From assembly GCF_000260435.1 (NCBI RefSeq), contig NZ_BACQ01000052.1, positions 21,159-85,158 on the forward strand: DNA of 64,000 nt, in the 5' to 3' direction. Both the position numbers and the translations under genes were made by a program. Source of the stretch: Lacticaseibacillus zeae DSM 20178 = KCTC 3804 (GTDB lineage Bacteria > Bacillota > Bacilli > Lactobacillales > Lactobacillaceae). Positions 1 to 12,444 of the stretch are shown one piece after another (the stretch's first letter is position 1; each line of letters opens with the position of its first letter). The notes under the pieces were generated by a model, which was not told the origin of the DNA, made no database searches, and worked only from the letters and a program-made list of their open reading frames with translations.

Positions 1-2103
1 GATGGTGGTAAATTTATCATCGAGCAAAATCAAATCGGCCGCATCTTTGGTGACTTCGGTGCCATTGATGCCCATGGCGATGCCAATATCCGCGGCGCGC
101 AACGCCGGCGCATCATTGATCCCGTCACCGGTCATGGCAACCACTTGGCCGCGCCGTTGCAAAGCTTTAACGATCCGTTGCTTGTGCTCCGGGGACACGC
201 GCGCATAAACCCGCGCTTCCAAGACCACATCATCTAACTCTGCATCAGGCAGTTTGTCTAACATGGCACCTTCAATAACTTGGGCATCTTTTTTCTGAAC
301 AATTCCCAGTTTATAGGCAATGGCACGCGCAGTTGCTGCGTGGTCGCCGGTAATCATGACGACATTTACCCCAGCCGCGTGTAACGTCTGAATCGAGCGC
401 TTCACTTCCGGGCGTGGTGGATCGATGATGCCGGCGATTCCAAGCAGTGTCAGATGTTGCTCCAGCTCCGCCGTCTCACCGTGCAACGCCAGCGATTCGT
501 CAATGGCCCGTTCCGTGATTGCAATGGTTCGCAACGCATCATTGGCAAAGTCCAGAATCACTTTTTCCATGTCCGCCCGCGCATCTGCAATCGGCACCAG
601 CTGATCATGATCCACCACCTGGTCCGTTTTCTGCAAAATAACATCCGGCGCGCCTTTGGTTAACACTTTGAATTGACCGTTTTCTTTAATGACAACGCTC
701 ATCATTTTCCGCGTTGAATCAAACGGCAATACCCGAAAAATGTCAATGTCACGTTGATCGGTTTTTTCCAGCAAAGTCGCCCGGTCAATGCCACCTTTTG
801 CGCCAGCCACGACCAACGCCACGTCGGTCGGATTACCAAACGGCTGGGAGCGACCATCTTCGTCTTGCGTGACATTAGCTTCGTTGTTTAACACCGCTGC
901 CTGCAAAAACTGCTCAACTGCAGGGGTGTCCTGCTCATCTACTGGTAAAAAATCACCGGTTGTGTCGTAACCATTACCTTCGACTTCATAATGCGCGCCG
1001 TTAGCAAAAAAGCGCGTCACCGTCATTTCGTTTTTCGTCAGCGTGCCGGTTTTGTCGGACGCAATATAATTCGTGGCGCCTAAGGTTTCAACCGAGTTCA
1101 GCGACTTAATCAAGCCTTGATTCTTGGCTAGCTTGGTTGCACCAATGGTTAAGACAATCGACAAAACGGCCGGCAGTGCATCGGGTATCGCAGCCACGGC
1201 AAGAGCAATCGCAGTGGACAGTGACGCTGCCAGTATTTCAAAAGAGAGGTTACCGGTTTGCTGATAGGCTTTAAACAAGGCCAATCCTAACGTCAGGAAA
1301 ACAATCCCGATCGCAACGATCATCAGCTTTTTGCTCAAACTGTGAACGACCCGCTCGATCGGCGTCTTTTGCGTTTGCACGTCATTCATCAACTTGGCGA
1401 TTTTGCCGAGTTCGGTTTCCATCCCGGTGGCAACCACAACGCCATATCCGTTCCCGGCAGTTATCATCGAACCGGAAAAGCCCATGTTGGTCTGATCGCC
1501 TAGTTCGACTTCCTCAGTCAAGGCATGGGATTGCTTGCTCACAGGTTCCGCTTCACCGGTTAAGTGCGCCTCGGATGTTTGTAAATTGGCCACCCGCAGC
1601 CACCGCACATCGGCTTCCAAAAAGTCGCCGGTCTGTACCCGAACGATATCACCCGGCACCAACTCGGCAACCGGCACATCTTCCCAAATGCCATCGCGTA
1701 ACACCCGCGCCTGATGATCCGCCATATTGCGTAGCGCGTCCATTGACTTTTTAGCCGATTGCGCCTGCCAGTAGCCCAAGCCGGAATTGACGCCGATAAG
1801 AATTAAGATCGCAATACTTTCATAAATCGCCGCCATCCCGTGGCCATGATTACCGGTGACAAAAAAATCATACGCCGCACTCAACAACGCCAAGCCGACT
1901 GCAACAAATAAAATAATGACAAGTGGTTCCTTGAGTGTCAGTAGAAATTGACGCCACGCTGGAATCGTTGGCGCGGCTTTCAATGCGTTCGGGCCGAACT
2001 TTGCCAATCTCGCCTCAGCCTCTGCGCTCGTTAATCCATGTGTCCGATTCGTCGTCAGTGCGGTTAAAACTTCTTCTTTGTGCTTTAAATAAACTTTGTT
2101 CAT
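1..2103 (-). CDS. P-type cation-transporting ATPase (Ca2+-ATPase-like), C-terminus beyond window
   Basis: About 701 codons are present and the reading frame runs off the left edge. The protein shows the order of a type II P-type ATPase: an N-terminal cation-ATPase domain, paired membrane helices, an actuator domain with TGEAEPV, helix M4, the phosphorylation motif DKTGTLT, a nucleotide domain with KGAPD and the hinge MTGDGINDAP. It should pump a cation, probably Ca2+ or a similar ion, across the cell membrane using ATP. Two motifs deviate: TGEA replaces TGES and PDALP replaces PEGLP in M4, so the ion specificity is uncertain. An in-frame ATG lies at 2109, but the AGAAAGG Shine-Dalgarno abuts it and stands about 7 nt from the ATG at 2103, which I chose. 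Confidence 0.9.
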   Translation of the reverse strand, partial: MNKVYLKHKEEVLTALTTNRTHGLTSAEAEARLAKFGPNALKAAPTIPAWRQFLLTLKEPLVIILFVAVGLALLSAAYDFFVTGNHGHGMAAIYESIAILILIGVNSGLGYWQAQSAKKSMDALRNMADHQARVLRDGIWEDVPVAELVPGDIVRVQTGDFLEADVRWLRVANLQTSEAHLTGEAEPVSKQSHALTEEVELGDQTNMGFSGSMITAGNGYGVVVATGMETELGKIAKLMNDVQTQKTPIERVVHSLSKKLMIVAIGIVFLTLGLALFKAYQQTGNLSFEILAASLSTAIALAVAAIPDALPAVLSIVLTIGATKLAKNQGLIKSLNSVETLGATNYIASDKTGTLTKNEMTVTRFFANGAHYEVEGNGYDTTGDFLPVDEQDTPAVEQFLQAAVLNNEANVTQDEDGRSQPFGNPTDVALVVAGAKGGIDRATLLEKTDQRDIDIFRVLPFDSTRKMMSVVIKENGQFKVLTKGAPDVILQKTDQVVDHDQLVPIADARADMEKVILDFANDALRTIAITERAIDESLALHGETAELEQHLTLLGIAGIIDPPRPEVKRSIQTLHAAGVNVVMITGDHAATARAIAYKLGIVQKKDAQVIEGAMLDKLPDAELDDVVLEARVYARVSPEHKQRIVKALQRRGQVVAMTGDGINDAPALRAADIGIAMGINGTEVTKDAADLILLDDKFTTI

Positions 2104-2189
2104 GGTCATCCCTTTCTTGATATACGTTCTCGAATTCGGTTGGTGGCGCTTTTTTGCTTGCTTAGGCTATTTGAAACCTGCCTCTCCAT

Positions 2190-2286
2190 AACGCGTTCGC
2201 CGGCGCAGGAGTCTGCGTGTAAGGAACTTGGGCGCAATGACCAAGGCCACTTACACTCCGACTCCTAAACGCGCCGGCTCACGCTC
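2190..2286 (-). repeat. Family A palindromic repeat, copy A1
   Basis: Imperfect palindrome of about 97 bp whose arms begin AACGCGTTCGCCGGCGCAG and end GCGCCGGCTCACGCTC. Read on the minus strand it starts GAGCGTGAGC, 2 bp after the T-tract of the bgl terminator. It shares arms and core (TGTAAG...CTTACAC) with the other family A copies. Confidence 0.85.
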
Positions 2287-2287
2287 A

Positions 2288-2350
2288 CAAAAAGAGCGCA
2301 CGCCTCGACGCCCTTTCTTCCCCAGGAAAGGCATCTTGAAGCATACGCTC
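2288..2350 (-). terminator. Intrinsic terminator of the bgl operon
   Basis: On the minus strand a GC-rich imperfect hairpin with outer arms GAGCG/CGCTC and an inner GATGCC/GGGCGTC stem is followed by TTTTT. It lies about 95 nt past the bgl stop codon. The stem has several mismatches. Confidence 0.6.
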
Positions 2351-2444
2351 AACCGATTCGTTGCTATTCACTATAACTAATATTAAAACATAACACCGTT
2401 AACCTTGTCAAGTTGGACTCAGGCACCCTAACGCAAGCCGTCAG

Positions 2445-5763
<3,319 letters not shown>

Positions 5764-5795
5764 TTTTCTTTCCTCCAGACCTTGGGCAATAAAAA

Positions 5796-5844
5796 AACCA
5801 GAAAGACGAAACCTAGGGCGTGCCTAAGTCAAGTCTTTCTGGTT
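5796..5844 (-). terminator. Conditional terminator in the bglP leader
   Basis: On the minus strand AACCAGAAAGAC pairs perfectly with GTCTTTCTGGTT, 12 bp with a 25-nt loop, followed by seven Ts. The 5' arm overlaps the last four bases of the RAT site, so forming the antiterminator excludes this hairpin. This is the classic bgl/lic attenuation layout. Confidence 0.92.
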
Positions 5845-5869
5845 TTGCCTAATTCAATAGTAACAAGCC
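5841..5869 (-). promoter_or_regulatory. RAT ribonucleic antiterminator for LicT/BglG
   Basis: The minus strand reads GGCTTGTTACT followed by TAGGCAAAACC, close to the RAT consensus for BglG/LicT-type proteins (GGATTGTTACTG...CAGGCAAAACC). It overlaps the terminator stem. The antiterminator encoded just upstream should bind here when beta-glucosides are present. Confidence 0.9.
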
Positions 5870-5878
5870 AGATGGTAC

Positions 5879-5892
5879 TGTATTCGCTTTCA
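5879..5892. promoter_or_regulatory. Catabolite-responsive element (cre)
   Basis: The 14-mer TGTATTCGCTTTCA matches the cre consensus TGWAANCGNTNWCA at all but one defined position. It lies just downstream of the predicted bglP start site, where bound CcpA would block transcription when glucose is present. Confidence 0.7.
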
Positions 5893-5900
5893 ATAACCAC

Positions 5901-5929
5901 ATCTTATCTGATTCATTAGCCGTCGTCAA
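5901..5929 (-). promoter_or_regulatory. Promoter of bglP-bgl
   Basis: The minus strand has TTGACG (-35, 5924-5929) and TAAGAT (-10, 5901-5906) with a 17-nt spacer. The -35 box overlaps the stop of the antiterminator gene. Transcription would start near 5894, just before the RAT site. Confidence 0.75.
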
Positions 5930-6786
5930 CTACTTTTTAAATTTTGCGCATGACTGGCAGCTAATCGGGAAATATGCAAGGTTAAATAGATCTGCTCGTT
6001 TTTGGAAACGGGTACGTTGACCTTCTGCTCGATGAACTGAACAACATCCTCCATACACTGATAAGCCTGCACATAATCTTCTTGCAAATGTGCTAACAGG
6101 GCATGGTCGTAACTCGCTTCCTGTTTATCTGTGTGCGCGTAAACCCGTTGAAGGAAAAACTTAAGATGAATCGCTAATCGCTGGTACTCCGGTGTTTTGG
6201 TGTTCATGTCCAGTCCCAGCCGATAGAAAATAATTTTCGTAACATTCGCCAGCATCTGCGTAAACGCCAACGAATCAACCGGCTGCTGATGATTGAGATC
6301 GTTGCTGACAAACTTCAATGCGATGAAGCCGGCCTCGTCTTCCGGCAACGTTTCGCCTAACTGCTCAGCCACTGCTTCCAACGCCCACTTGCCCATTCGA
6401 TATTCTTGCTCATAGGCCATCTGAATTTCCCACAACAGTCGGTTATGCAATAACAAATTGTCATGCAACCGCATTACCGCGAAGTGCAGATGATCAGCCA
6501 ATTCAATCAGCAAATAACTGTTAAATGTTGTCTGCAGCTGAACTTCTGCCTCTTGCACAATCCGCGCCGCCAGCGTCAAATACTCGCTCGGTAAGCTGGC
6601 AATCGTTTTCGCCGCAATTTTTAACTTGGTTTGGTCTTCCGGAACGTACACCTTCATGCTGTCTCGCAACGTCAGTGTTTCCCCTTTTTTGGCATGAAAC
6701 CCGATACCGCGTTCAACGATAATCGTCTCGCGCTGCTCATGCCGAACCACAACCGCATTATTGTTAAGAATCGTTTCAATGATCAT
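5926..6786 (-). CDS. licT: BglG/LicT-family transcriptional antiterminator
   Basis: A 286-residue protein with an N-terminal CAT RNA-binding domain (about residues 1-55) and two PRD domains. The phosphorylatable histidines lie in LADHLHFAVMRLH (PRD1) and LAIHLKFFLQRV (PRD2). In this family PRD phosphorylation by the cognate EII inactivates the protein, while HPr-dependent phosphorylation activates it. The active dimer binds the RAT RNA and prevents termination. The target RAT and terminator lie directly downstream, in the bglP leader. The start ATG at 6786 has GGAGG 9-10 nt upstream. Confidence 0.93.
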   Translation of the reverse strand: MIIETILNNNAVVVRHEQRETIIVERGIGFHAKKGETLTLRDSMKVYVPEDQTKLKIAAKTIASLPSEYLTLAARIVQEAEVQLQTTFNSYLLIELADHLHFAVMRLHDNLLLHNRLLWEIQMAYEQEYRMGKWALEAVAEQLGETLPEDEAGFIALKFVSNDLNHQQPVDSLAFTQMLANVTKIIFYRLGLDMNTKTPEYQRLAIHLKFFLQRVYAHTDKQEASYDHALLAHLQEDYVQAYQCMEDVVQFIEQKVNVPVSKNEQIYLTLHISRLAASHAQNLKSS

Positions 6787-6878
6787 GGCGTGCCCTCCTC
6801 CAAGACGGTCAGACCATTTGCTGATCCGTGTTCAAATTCAGGCTAACAATCTTTTGGAAAAATGACAACGGAAACATC

Positions 6879-8069
6879 TTAATTCATTTTACTAAGGTCA
6901 ACTTCTTCTTGGCCTAACTGATCAAGCCAGTTCAACATGGTTGTCAATGCAAGCCCGACATTGCCGAGCTGACAATGATTGCTGGCAAATTCTTTTGCCG
7001 TAAATCTCCTTGCTGTTAGCGAATGTACATGTTCTAAGGTACTAATTTGCCGTGGTAACTGATCATTTGCGACGTAATGATCATTGGCTCCAGCAAGTAA
7101 TAAAACATCCTGCTTAACTAACGGCGAAATCTTATCGGTCGTATAATTGAACGTTTTCTGGATAAAATCGAATGGCGTCTCAACTCCCATCACCTTCATA
7201 CCCTGTTGGAATGCCCATTGAAGCATTAAACTTTTCGCCATGAGCTGGTCAGCCATTCCATTAATCTGATCTTTATTCCCTTCGGTTACTAATGATCGGT
7301 TGAATTTCTTTCTAAGCTCAGCTGGTAACTGATTCATCAAGCAATCAAAAAAGTCGGGAAAAATATCATAACAAATAACGCGGTTGATGCGCGGTTCAAA
7401 GGCCGCTGCCCTTAAAGCAAGATTACCACCCAACGACATACCGATAGCAGTTGCCTTGTCGACATGAAAATAATCAAGCACCGCTTTTACCGGTTTTTCC
7501 CACTGGTGCGTCATCGGCAAATATTCCTCTTCCAAACAATAACCTTGGCCAGGGCCATCAAAATAGATGACATCATATCCCGCGTCACGCAAGACCAGCA
7601 TGAGCCGGGTCACTTCCTCAATGTCACCATCAAAGCCATTTAAAAATAAAAGGGTGCCCCGCGGATTTGAAGGTGTTATCCGGTAGGCAGACATGTGCCC
7701 ATTTTCATAAGGGATCAAAAAGTGCTGTTTTTCAGTAATGCCGTAATAAGCGTTGCTCAGCGAGATAAATTGATGACGCAGGTTGATTTTTCCTGAATCG
7801 GTTGAAGGTAGGTAAAATTCTGCTAGTCTAAAGTACATCGCAGCGTGTAACTTTTCATTCTTTTTTAGTGCTGATTTGCCAGAGCTTTCGAACGCTGTAA
7901 CAAGTTCGGTATAAGTTTGCTTAGGATCATCAAGACGTTTCATCTGCTGCAACATTTCGCGATCATTTGACCAGTTAAAGAACCGATTCATTTGGAAATT
8001 GACACTCTGATCATGGTTCACTTGATAAAGACCGACTGGAAAATCTGATACCGTCCATTTTTTTGGCAT
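6879..8069 (-). CDS. Alpha/beta hydrolase (FrsA/acyl-peptidase-like esterase)
   Basis: A 396-residue protein with an N-terminal helical region of about 130 residues and a C-terminal alpha/beta-hydrolase domain. The oxyanion strand is LLFLNGFDGD, the nucleophile elbow is GMSLGG, the acid probably lies in LAGANDHYV and the histidine in SNHCQLGN. There is no signal peptide, so it is cytoplasmic. Size and N-terminal cap resemble the FrsA/DUF1100-like esterases; the substrate cannot be inferred. It is divergent from a TetR gene with a palindromic operator between, so it is probably that regulator's target. An AAAGGAA site precedes the ATG. Confidence 0.8.
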   Translation of the reverse strand: MPKKWTVSDFPVGLYQVNHDQSVNFQMNRFFNWSNDREMLQQMKRLDDPKQTYTELVTAFESSGKSALKKNEKLHAAMYFRLAEFYLPSTDSGKINLRHQFISLSNAYYGITEKQHFLIPYENGHMSAYRITPSNPRGTLLFLNGFDGDIEEVTRLMLVLRDAGYDVIYFDGPGQGYCLEEEYLPMTHQWEKPVKAVLDYFHVDKATAIGMSLGGNLALRAAAFEPRINRVICYDIFPDFFDCLMNQLPAELRKKFNRSLVTEGNKDQINGMADQLMAKSLMLQWAFQQGMKVMGVETPFDFIQKTFNYTTDKISPLVKQDVLLLAGANDHYVANDQLPRQISTLEHVHSLTARRFTAKEFASNHCQLGNVGLALTTMLNWLDQLGQEEVDLSKMN

Positions 8070-8142
8070 TATAAAGTTCCTTTCTTGATGCTGAATCCAC
8101 TATACATGCCGTTATAAAACGGCTACAATGCTTAACAGACGG

Positions 8143-8168
8143 CCATTTGTTGCTTATACAACAAATGG
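8143..8168. promoter_or_regulatory. Perfect palindromic operator between hydrolase and TetR gene
   Basis: CCATTTGTTG and its exact reverse complement CAACAAATGG flank the 6-nt spacer CTTATA. The 10-bp perfect arms lie in a 146-bp divergent intergenic region, 48 bp before the TetR start. This is the expected place for the regulator to bind and repress both genes. Confidence 0.8.
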
Positions 8169-8215
8169 TTTGTCAATGTCGTCCAACTCAGAATTAATCA
8201 ACAGAGGTGTCTTAA

Positions 8216-8812
8216 ATGTCGCATCAAACCGATTTGCGTGTTGTTAAAACCAATGATGCTATCCACGCGGCTTTTCTTTCCCTTATCAATCAAAAAGGGT
8301 TTGAAAATATCACCATCAATGACATTGCCCAAACTGCCAAAATTAATCGCTCGACATTCTATCTTCACTATGTCGATAAATACGATTTGCTTAAACAAAT
8401 GACGGCAGTCGGCATGACTAAAATCATTGCTGCGATGGCCCCCGAACTTTACTTTTCTAAAAACACCTTTAAAGAAGCCGCCTTTACCGACGACCTAGGA
8501 CAAGCACTAAAAGTTGTGGCAAATGAACCGCGTCTCTATACATTTATTTTAAATGACCCCAACCATTTAGGTCTAAGACAACAGGCTGAAGACGCTTTAC
8601 AACAGCATCTCATCGAATGTTTGCCACAAAAGACCGTCGTTGAACGCGATCTGTTGTTAAACATTGTGCCCTCCGTCTATCTCAGCGTCATTCGCTCGTG
8701 GCTTGCCAATGGTATGCGCTATTCTTCAACCTTTTTAGCACAGGAATTAGCGAAGTTTTTCAAGCTTGGGTCAAGAAGTTTGATGAGTCCTGAATCTCAT
8801 ATGAATTTTTGA
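8216..8812 (+). CDS. TetR/AcrR-family transcriptional regulator
   Basis: A 198-residue protein with an N-terminal TetR-type HTH at about residues 12-55 (FENITINDIAQTAKINRSTF, then YLHYVDKYDLL). The C-terminal ligand/dimer domain is variable and its effector is unknown. It is transcribed away from the alpha/beta hydrolase and likely controls it and itself through the palindrome at 8143-8168. AGAGGTG lies 7 nt before the ATG. Confidence 0.88.
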   Translation: MSHQTDLRVVKTNDAIHAAFLSLINQKGFENITINDIAQTAKINRSTFYLHYVDKYDLLKQMTAVGMTKIIAAMAPELYFSKNTFKEAAFTDDLGQALKVVANEPRLYTFILNDPNHLGLRQQAEDALQQHLIECLPQKTVVERDLLLNIVPSVYLSVIRSWLANGMRYSSTFLAQELAKFFKLGSRSLMSPESHMNF

Positions 8813-8852
8813 CAGTGTGCGAAATTATTCTAAAAATCATTTTGAATCATTA

Positions 8853-8898
8853 AAAAATTCACCCCTAAGACAAACTTATCTCAAAAGGGTGAATTTTT
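8853..8898. terminator. Bidirectional terminator between tetR and ABC gene
   Basis: AAAAATTCACCC pairs with GGGTGAATTTTT, a 12-bp perfect stem with A/T runs on both sides. It lies between two convergent genes and can serve both. Confidence 0.85.
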
Positions 8899-8956
8899 GT
8901 TTTCTATGAAAGACCATTGAAGCACGATGAGCATTCGATGCAAAACAGGTCACAAA

Positions 8957-10576
8957 TTACTTTTCTTCCACAACCTGCCGATTACTGAAGCGATAAATCC
9001 GGTCCGCATAGGCTGCCGATTCTGCGCGGTGTGAAATCAAAATGACGATGCCGTGATAATAGGCTTTGATCGTATCCAGAATCAGCCGCTCATTTTCAGT
9101 GTCAAGATTACTGGTGGGTTCATCTAAGACCAAGACGCTGCTAGGATGCAATAAGGCGCGGGCCAATTCGAGCCGTTGCTGTTCGCCACTAGAAAAAGGC
9201 ACGTGTCCGGCAGCAATCTGCGTATCCAGTCCATTGGCAACCTGTTTTAACCGGTCACTCAGTTTAACTTGCGCCAATACCGTCCAAATTTGATCATCCG
9301 TAATCGTCGAATCATGTAACGTCAGATTATCACGGACCGTTTCGGAGAAAAATACCGCGGTCTGCGGCAAATAATTAATTTGTGCCCGCAGCAATTGGGG
9401 GTTGATGGTCGCAAGATCCGTGTCATTGATCAGAATCTGACCGCTCGTGACCGGATACCAACCCATGATCAGTTTAGCTAACGTACTTTTACCCGACCCA
9501 CTGGCACCTACAAAGCCGGTGATCTCGCCAGCCTTTAAGGTCAGCGTCACGTCGTTTAGAACTTCTTCAGGACGCGCTGGATAACTAAATGAAACCTGCT
9601 TCACCTGAATCTGCTTAATAGCACCAACTGTTTGACTTGCAGTTGCCGGCGCTGCCATTAACGGCTGCTCCTGCAGTAGGCTGAATAGATTTTTAGCCGC
9701 CGCAAACCCGTTAAGTAGGGATCCAGGAAGATTGTTTAATGCGAGCAATGGACCAAACGTCAACGGAAAAATAGCTAGAACTGCTTGCTGTAAGGCGGTT
9801 GCCTGCTGCCAGCCGCTTATCCAGACCATGAACAGCCACGTTGCAACCATGACGAACGTTGCAGCGACATTTTTTAATAATTGACTGAATTGCGCTTGTT
9901 GAAACGCAGCGGCTTCACGGTCAAACCCGACATTGCCTTGATCCATGCGTTCTTTTGCAATGCCCAGCTGGCGCACTGCGCCCATCCCGCGGACCGATTC
10001 CAGTAAGTACTGCTGGTTGGTCGCCTTCAGCTGATCAGCAGCCTGAGTCTTAGCGGTCAATTGCCGATGCCGCGCATACGGAATCAGCCCGCCCACGGCC
10101 GCATAACCGACCAGGGCGACCACTGCTGCCAAAATACTGACGCGACTATAAACTGCTGTCATCAAAAGACCGTATGTTAACCCGATTGCGACTGGCACAA
10201 TGGTATGGGCATAAAAGATTTCCATCGCTTCGATGTCGCTGCCAATTAACTTGAGTAACTTACCGCTCGATTGCGTATCCAGTTTTGCCGGTGCCAATCG
10301 TACCAGTTGCCGATAAACCGCGCCGCGTAAGTCAGCTAGGACATGAAAAGCTACAAAATGTCCGGCATATTGCTCGCCGAAACTTCCGAGACCCAAGAGA
10401 ATGACCGCGATGACGCCTGGCAACAGCAACTCTGACGCGTGTTGCGGATCAAACAGCATCATCGCCGCAAGAATCAAGACAACTGCCTTGGCCAGTTCGG
10501 CGACCATGCCGATCAAAAAACTGATCACAATGGCGCCGGTTAAATGATGGGTGTACTTTAATAACCCTCTGATCAT
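8957..10576 (-). CDS. ABC exporter half-transporter, CydC-like (second subunit)
   Basis: A 539-residue fusion of a six-helix membrane domain (about 1-310) and an ATP-binding domain. It has Walker A GASGSGKSTL, signature SSGEQQRLELA and Walker B VLVLDEPTSNLD. Its start overlaps the preceding ABC gene (TGATG), so the two form a heterodimeric exporter. Overall it resembles the CydDC/thiol-exporter group, and it lies just downstream of true cydDC. The substrate is unknown; calling it a second CydDC-like pump is inference. Confidence 0.85.
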   Translation of the reverse strand: MIRGLLKYTHHLTGAIVISFLIGMVAELAKAVVLILAAMMLFDPQHASELLLPGVIAVILLGLGSFGEQYAGHFVAFHVLADLRGAVYRQLVRLAPAKLDTQSSGKLLKLIGSDIEAMEIFYAHTIVPVAIGLTYGLLMTAVYSRVSILAAVVALVGYAAVGGLIPYARHRQLTAKTQAADQLKATNQQYLLESVRGMGAVRQLGIAKERMDQGNVGFDREAAAFQQAQFSQLLKNVAATFVMVATWLFMVWISGWQQATALQQAVLAIFPLTFGPLLALNNLPGSLLNGFAAAKNLFSLLQEQPLMAAPATASQTVGAIKQIQVKQVSFSYPARPEEVLNDVTLTLKAGEITGFVGASGSGKSTLAKLIMGWYPVTSGQILINDTDLATINPQLLRAQINYLPQTAVFFSETVRDNLTLHDSTITDDQIWTVLAQVKLSDRLKQVANGLDTQIAAGHVPFSSGEQQRLELARALLHPSSVLVLDEPTSNLDTENERLILDTIKAYYHGIVILISHRAESAAYADRIYRFSNRQVVEEK

Positions 10577-12264
10577 CAGCGTGCACCCTCTTTCTGCATC
10601 GTCTCCGGATTATCCACCAGTCGCCGATACGCCGGCTGCTGCTGGTAAAGCCGCTCATGATTAGCAACGATCAAATGTTGATCATGAATAAACCACACTA
10701 CATCAGCCTGCGCCATGGCGGAGAGGTTGTGAGAAATGAACAAAACAATTTTCTCCTGGCTCAACTTTTTAACAGCCGCCAAAATCGCCGCAGCGTTGAC
10801 TTTATCAATGCTGGACGTAATTTCATCCAACAGGTAAACGGTCTTGTCCGCCAGTAACATACGCGCAAACGCCAACTGTTGCCGCTGCCCCGGCGAAAGC
10901 AGCCGACCGCCTTCGCCCACCTGCGTGTCGTACCCTTTTTCCAGCTTAGGGACAAACTGCATCAGTCCCAAATCATCAAGTTTCCGTTGCCATGTGTCGC
11001 CAAATCGATTTCCTAACAACAGATTTTCCTGAACGGTGCCGGAAAAAAGGTATTCATCTGCCGTGACGTACCCAAACACGGCCGCTTTCTGCGCGTTGCT
11101 CAACGCAGTGACAGCCGTGTTATCAGCCATAATCGTTCCGGATAAAGGTTCCAAGCGGCCTAAAATGGCTTGAATGAGCGTACTCTTACCGGTGCCATTT
11201 TCCCCTGCTAAGCCGTATAACTTGCCCGGTTCCAGCGTGGCATCGATGGCCGTCACAAGTGGTTTATCGGGCGCATAACCGATCGTCACCTGATCAAGCG
11301 TGATTTGTTTAAGCGGACGGTTATCGGTAATCCGAACTGTCGCCGGCGCCGCCTTGGCCTTGGCAATCGTTCCTAGGATCGCGGCCAGTGACGGGCCGTT
11401 TGATTTGACAACATGCACGAAATAGCCGAGTTGCCGGGCATTGACCATCATCATGGCCAACGTAAACCAAGTGGCAAACGCCCCGGCCGCTGGTAACTGG
11501 CCGCCAATGAGCTGAAGTGCGGTCACAAAACCACCAACGAATACTGTCAGATAAACAAAACCGTTGATGACGAACAGCACTTGCAACTGGGTTTTCAAAA
11601 GATTCATCGTGGCCTGCCGAAAATATTCGCTATCGTCCGCAAACTTTTGCCCGTAACGGTCGGCAGCATTGTACATGATCAAAGTATTCATTCCGCGCAG
11701 ATCGTTAATAAAGCGCCCACCCATTTTTAAAAATCCGGCCAGATGGGTCTTATTTTGTGCTGACATTTGCTTGCCAAGAAACATCATCGCAAAGCCAATC
11801 AACAAGACACAGGCAAGCGGCAGCAAAGCCAGCCATGAGCGATACCAAATCGATAACCCGATCAACAACAGGTAAGTCATCATCGCCTGCAAGGAAGTGG
11901 GAAACAACGTGCTATAAAACATATCCAAATTGTTAAGTCCACCCAAATCACGTTGAATCACCGCATTGTCTTCACCCGTTGCGGCCGCGGCATCATTGCG
12001 TTGATAAAGCGCTTCGAAATAACGATCACGCAGCTCACGCTTGGCACTCATGGCCCAGTCATGACGGTGATAACGTTCATAACCCATAACATAAATTAGC
12101 CAAAGTACCCCCAGTACCCCGGCCATCACGATTGCTTCCATCGCACGATTTGCCGCCAATTCAAGCGCAATGATGATCGGCAGGACTGTCGGTAACCAAT
12201 CAAAAATTGCTTCAATAACCCCAGCCCCAAGTTTGTCACGTCCGTATTTCAGTAATCCCAGCAT
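10576..12264 (-). CDS. ABC exporter half-transporter, CydD-like (first subunit)
   Basis: 562 residues: membrane domain, then an ATPase domain with GENGTGKSTL, signature LSPGQRQQLA and Walker B VYLLDEITSSID. The frame is open back to 12327, but the ATG at 12264 gives MLGLLKYGRDKL. This matches the start of its partner (MIRGLLKYTHHL) and follows an AAGAGG site, so I prefer it. It is translationally coupled to the next gene. Upstream is a NusG-II protein, and the whole block trails cydABCD in the same direction, with a terminator between. Confidence 0.85.
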   Translation of the reverse strand: MLGLLKYGRDKLGAGVIEAIFDWLPTVLPIIIALELAANRAMEAIVMAGVLGVLWLIYVMGYERYHRHDWAMSAKRELRDRYFEALYQRNDAAAATGEDNAVIQRDLGGLNNLDMFYSTLFPTSLQAMMTYLLLIGLSIWYRSWLALLPLACVLLIGFAMMFLGKQMSAQNKTHLAGFLKMGGRFINDLRGMNTLIMYNAADRYGQKFADDSEYFRQATMNLLKTQLQVLFVINGFVYLTVFVGGFVTALQLIGGQLPAAGAFATWFTLAMMMVNARQLGYFVHVVKSNGPSLAAILGTIAKAKAAPATVRITDNRPLKQITLDQVTIGYAPDKPLVTAIDATLEPGKLYGLAGENGTGKSTLIQAILGRLEPLSGTIMADNTAVTALSNAQKAAVFGYVTADEYLFSGTVQENLLLGNRFGDTWQRKLDDLGLMQFVPKLEKGYDTQVGEGGRLLSPGQRQQLAFARMLLADKTVYLLDEITSSIDKVNAAAILAAVKKLSQEKIVLFISHNLSAMAQADVVWFIHDQHLIVANHERLYQQQPAYRRLVDNPETMQKEGAR

Positions 12265-12444
12265 TAAAAAGCTTGCCTCTTTTCTTTCAATCAGTCTGCA
12301 GCATTGTGACTGCCATCGGTGTCGCAAACGACCTGCTAAACAACAGATTGTTTTTCCAGTTTACCATGAGAAAAACATATTTAAGCAGACATTTTTGAAA
12401 TACTGCACCACATTTAGCAGCTTGTAAACGTTTAAGCCAACTGA

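Noticed and set aside
2190..2286. Treating the recurring palindromes as CRISPR repeats
   Set aside because: Copies are far apart, about 100 bp long, self-complementary and not separated by uniform spacers; no cas gene is present.
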